NCBI GenBank assembly: GCA_947624795.1
Contig: CANQLY010000008.1
Span: forward strand, 1 to 33,783
DNA: 33,783 nucleotides
Source: an uncultured Marinospirillum sp.
Lineage (GTDB): Bacteria; Pseudomonadota; Gammaproteobacteria; Pseudomonadales; Halomonadaceae
Direction: 5' to 3'
The notes under the pieces are model-generated. The model saw nothing but the letters and a program-made list of their open reading frames with translations. It made no database searches and had not been told where the DNA came from. Positions within the stretch are counted from its first letter, which is position 1, and the number at the start of each line of letters is the position of its first letter. A program made the position numbers and the translations under genes. Of this stretch, positions 33,186-33,783 are shown one piece after another.

Positions 33186-33783
33186 GTGGTAGTTTATTTA
33201 ACGTATTTGGTTTTAGGTGCGGTGGCAGGTTTGTTAGCAGGCTTGTTTGGTATTGGTGGTGGTTTAATTATTGTTTCTGTTTTAGTGATAACTTTTTCAG
33301 CCTTAGGGGTTTCACAAGAAGTTTTAGTGCATTTGGCTGTGGGTACTTCATTGGCCACTATTATACCTACCTCGTTAAGCTCAAGTTTTACTCACCATAA
33401 AAAGCAAGGTGTGAAGTGGGCTTGGGTTAAGTTAATCATCCTTGGCTTAGCTGTGGGTGCTTTTGTGGGTGCTTGGACTGCAAGTTTGTTAAGTGGTTTT
33501 GCCCTGCAAGCCATTATTGGTGTGTTTGTTATGCTAGTTGCTGTGCAAATGGTATTAAAACTGCAACCTAAGCCCAAAGAAAGTGAGCCGCGTGCAGGGT
33601 TGCTTATTTCAGCGGGTGGGGTTATTGGTTGGGCATCGACGATTTTTGGCATCGGCGGTGGCACTTTAAGTGTGCCTTTTTTAACTTGGTGCAATGCAGG
33701 CATGCGCCAAGCTGTTGGAACCTCGGCTGCTTTGGGTTTTCCCATTGCCATGTTTGGCGGCACGGTGAACAACGAGACCTTCC
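33186..33783 (+). CDS. TauE/SafE family permease (3' end outside window)
   Basis: Starts at GTG 33186 with GAGGTG upstream, 9 nt after the kinase stop, and runs off the window after 199 codons. The translation begins MVVYLTYLVLGAVAGLLAGL, followed by the family repeat FGIGGGLIIV and a second copy FGIGGGTLSVPFL near residue 156, typical of TauE/SafE duplicated four-helix units. The family exports or imports sulfonates, sulfite or other anions. Co-transcription with the sensor kinase suggests a link, possibly that the sensor responds to the permease's substrate; inference only. Confidence 0.88.
   Translation, partial: MVVYLTYLVLGAVAGLLAGLFGIGGGLIIVSVLVITFSALGVSQEVLVHLAVGTSLATIIPTSLSSSFTHHKKQGVKWAWVKLIILGLAVGAFVGAWTASLLSGFALQAIIGVFVMLVAVQMVLKLQPKPKESEPRAGLLISAGGVIGWASTIFGIGGGTLSVPFLTWCNAGMRQAVGTSAALGFPIAMFGGTVNNETF

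Noticed and set aside
1..33783. Mobile element, prophage, CRISPR or defence island
   Set aside because: No transposase, integrase, regularly spaced repeats or defence-gene signatures were seen; the window is dominated by conserved core genes.

Overview
The window looks like ordinary chromosome from a gammaproteobacterium of moderate-to-low GC, probably from the Oceanospirillales/Pseudomonadales side. The evidence is gene content and order. The blocks nadA-(tusA/bepA)-bcp-dapA-bamC-MBL hydrolase-purC, rnm-yciO-scpA-scpB-rluB, and HAD phosphatase/rppH/ptsP are arrangements I recall from Pseudomonas and its relatives. Proteins such as FapA (DUF342), LpxO, BepA and EI-Ntr (PtsP) fit that assignment. 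I see no insertion sequence, prophage, CRISPR array or integrase. The species is not determinable from the sequence alone.

Layout. 1-1748: the end of a MacB-type ABC transporter permease followed by its outer-membrane channel lipoprotein. 1842-6012: an iron block, with a Fur-box-like palindrome, a Fiu-like catecholate siderophore receptor, a PiuC/YbiX dioxygenase and, overlapping it by one base, an FMN alpha-hydroxy-acid oxidase. 6013-7122: a 313-nt leader, a paired SMR exporter of MdtJI type and a strong terminator. The leader carries an extended -10 promoter and a 25-codon ORF. 7174-9753: a small stand-alone Rossmann protein (minus), FapA, and YciI (minus). 9815-13852: rnm, yciO, scpA, scpB and rluB, a tightly packed RNA-metabolism and chromosome-segregation run. 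13878-14147: a promoter with two identical tRNA-Lys(UUU) genes and a terminator. 14201-15349: nadA. 15401-18812: perM and tusA (minus), bepA (plus), bcp (minus). 18892-22359: dapA-bamC-MBL hydrolase-purC. 22401-23752: trmO and an HAD phosphatase (minus). 23824-26663: rppH-ptsP. 26730-30392: three minus-strand genes for envelope and housekeeping functions (lpxO, ldtD-like L,D-transpeptidase, NRDE/TANGO2-like). 30489-33783: a large hybrid sensor kinase and the start of a TauE/SafE permease.

Most genes are recognisable housekeeping families. The points most worth a second look are these: (1) the leader-peptide candidate before the MdtJI-like pair, which resembles in layout the MdtU-regulated spermidine exporter of E. 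coli; (2) the hybrid histidine kinase, whose phospho-accepting His and N-box Asn are both replaced while its receiver domain is intact; (3) the Asp-for-Glu swap in the second SMR subunit; (4) a perfect palindrome filling the -35/-10 spacer before dapA; (5) a Bcp peroxiredoxin without the usual resolving Cys; and (6) the stand-alone Rossmann protein.

All family assignments come from reading the translations. No database search was run.
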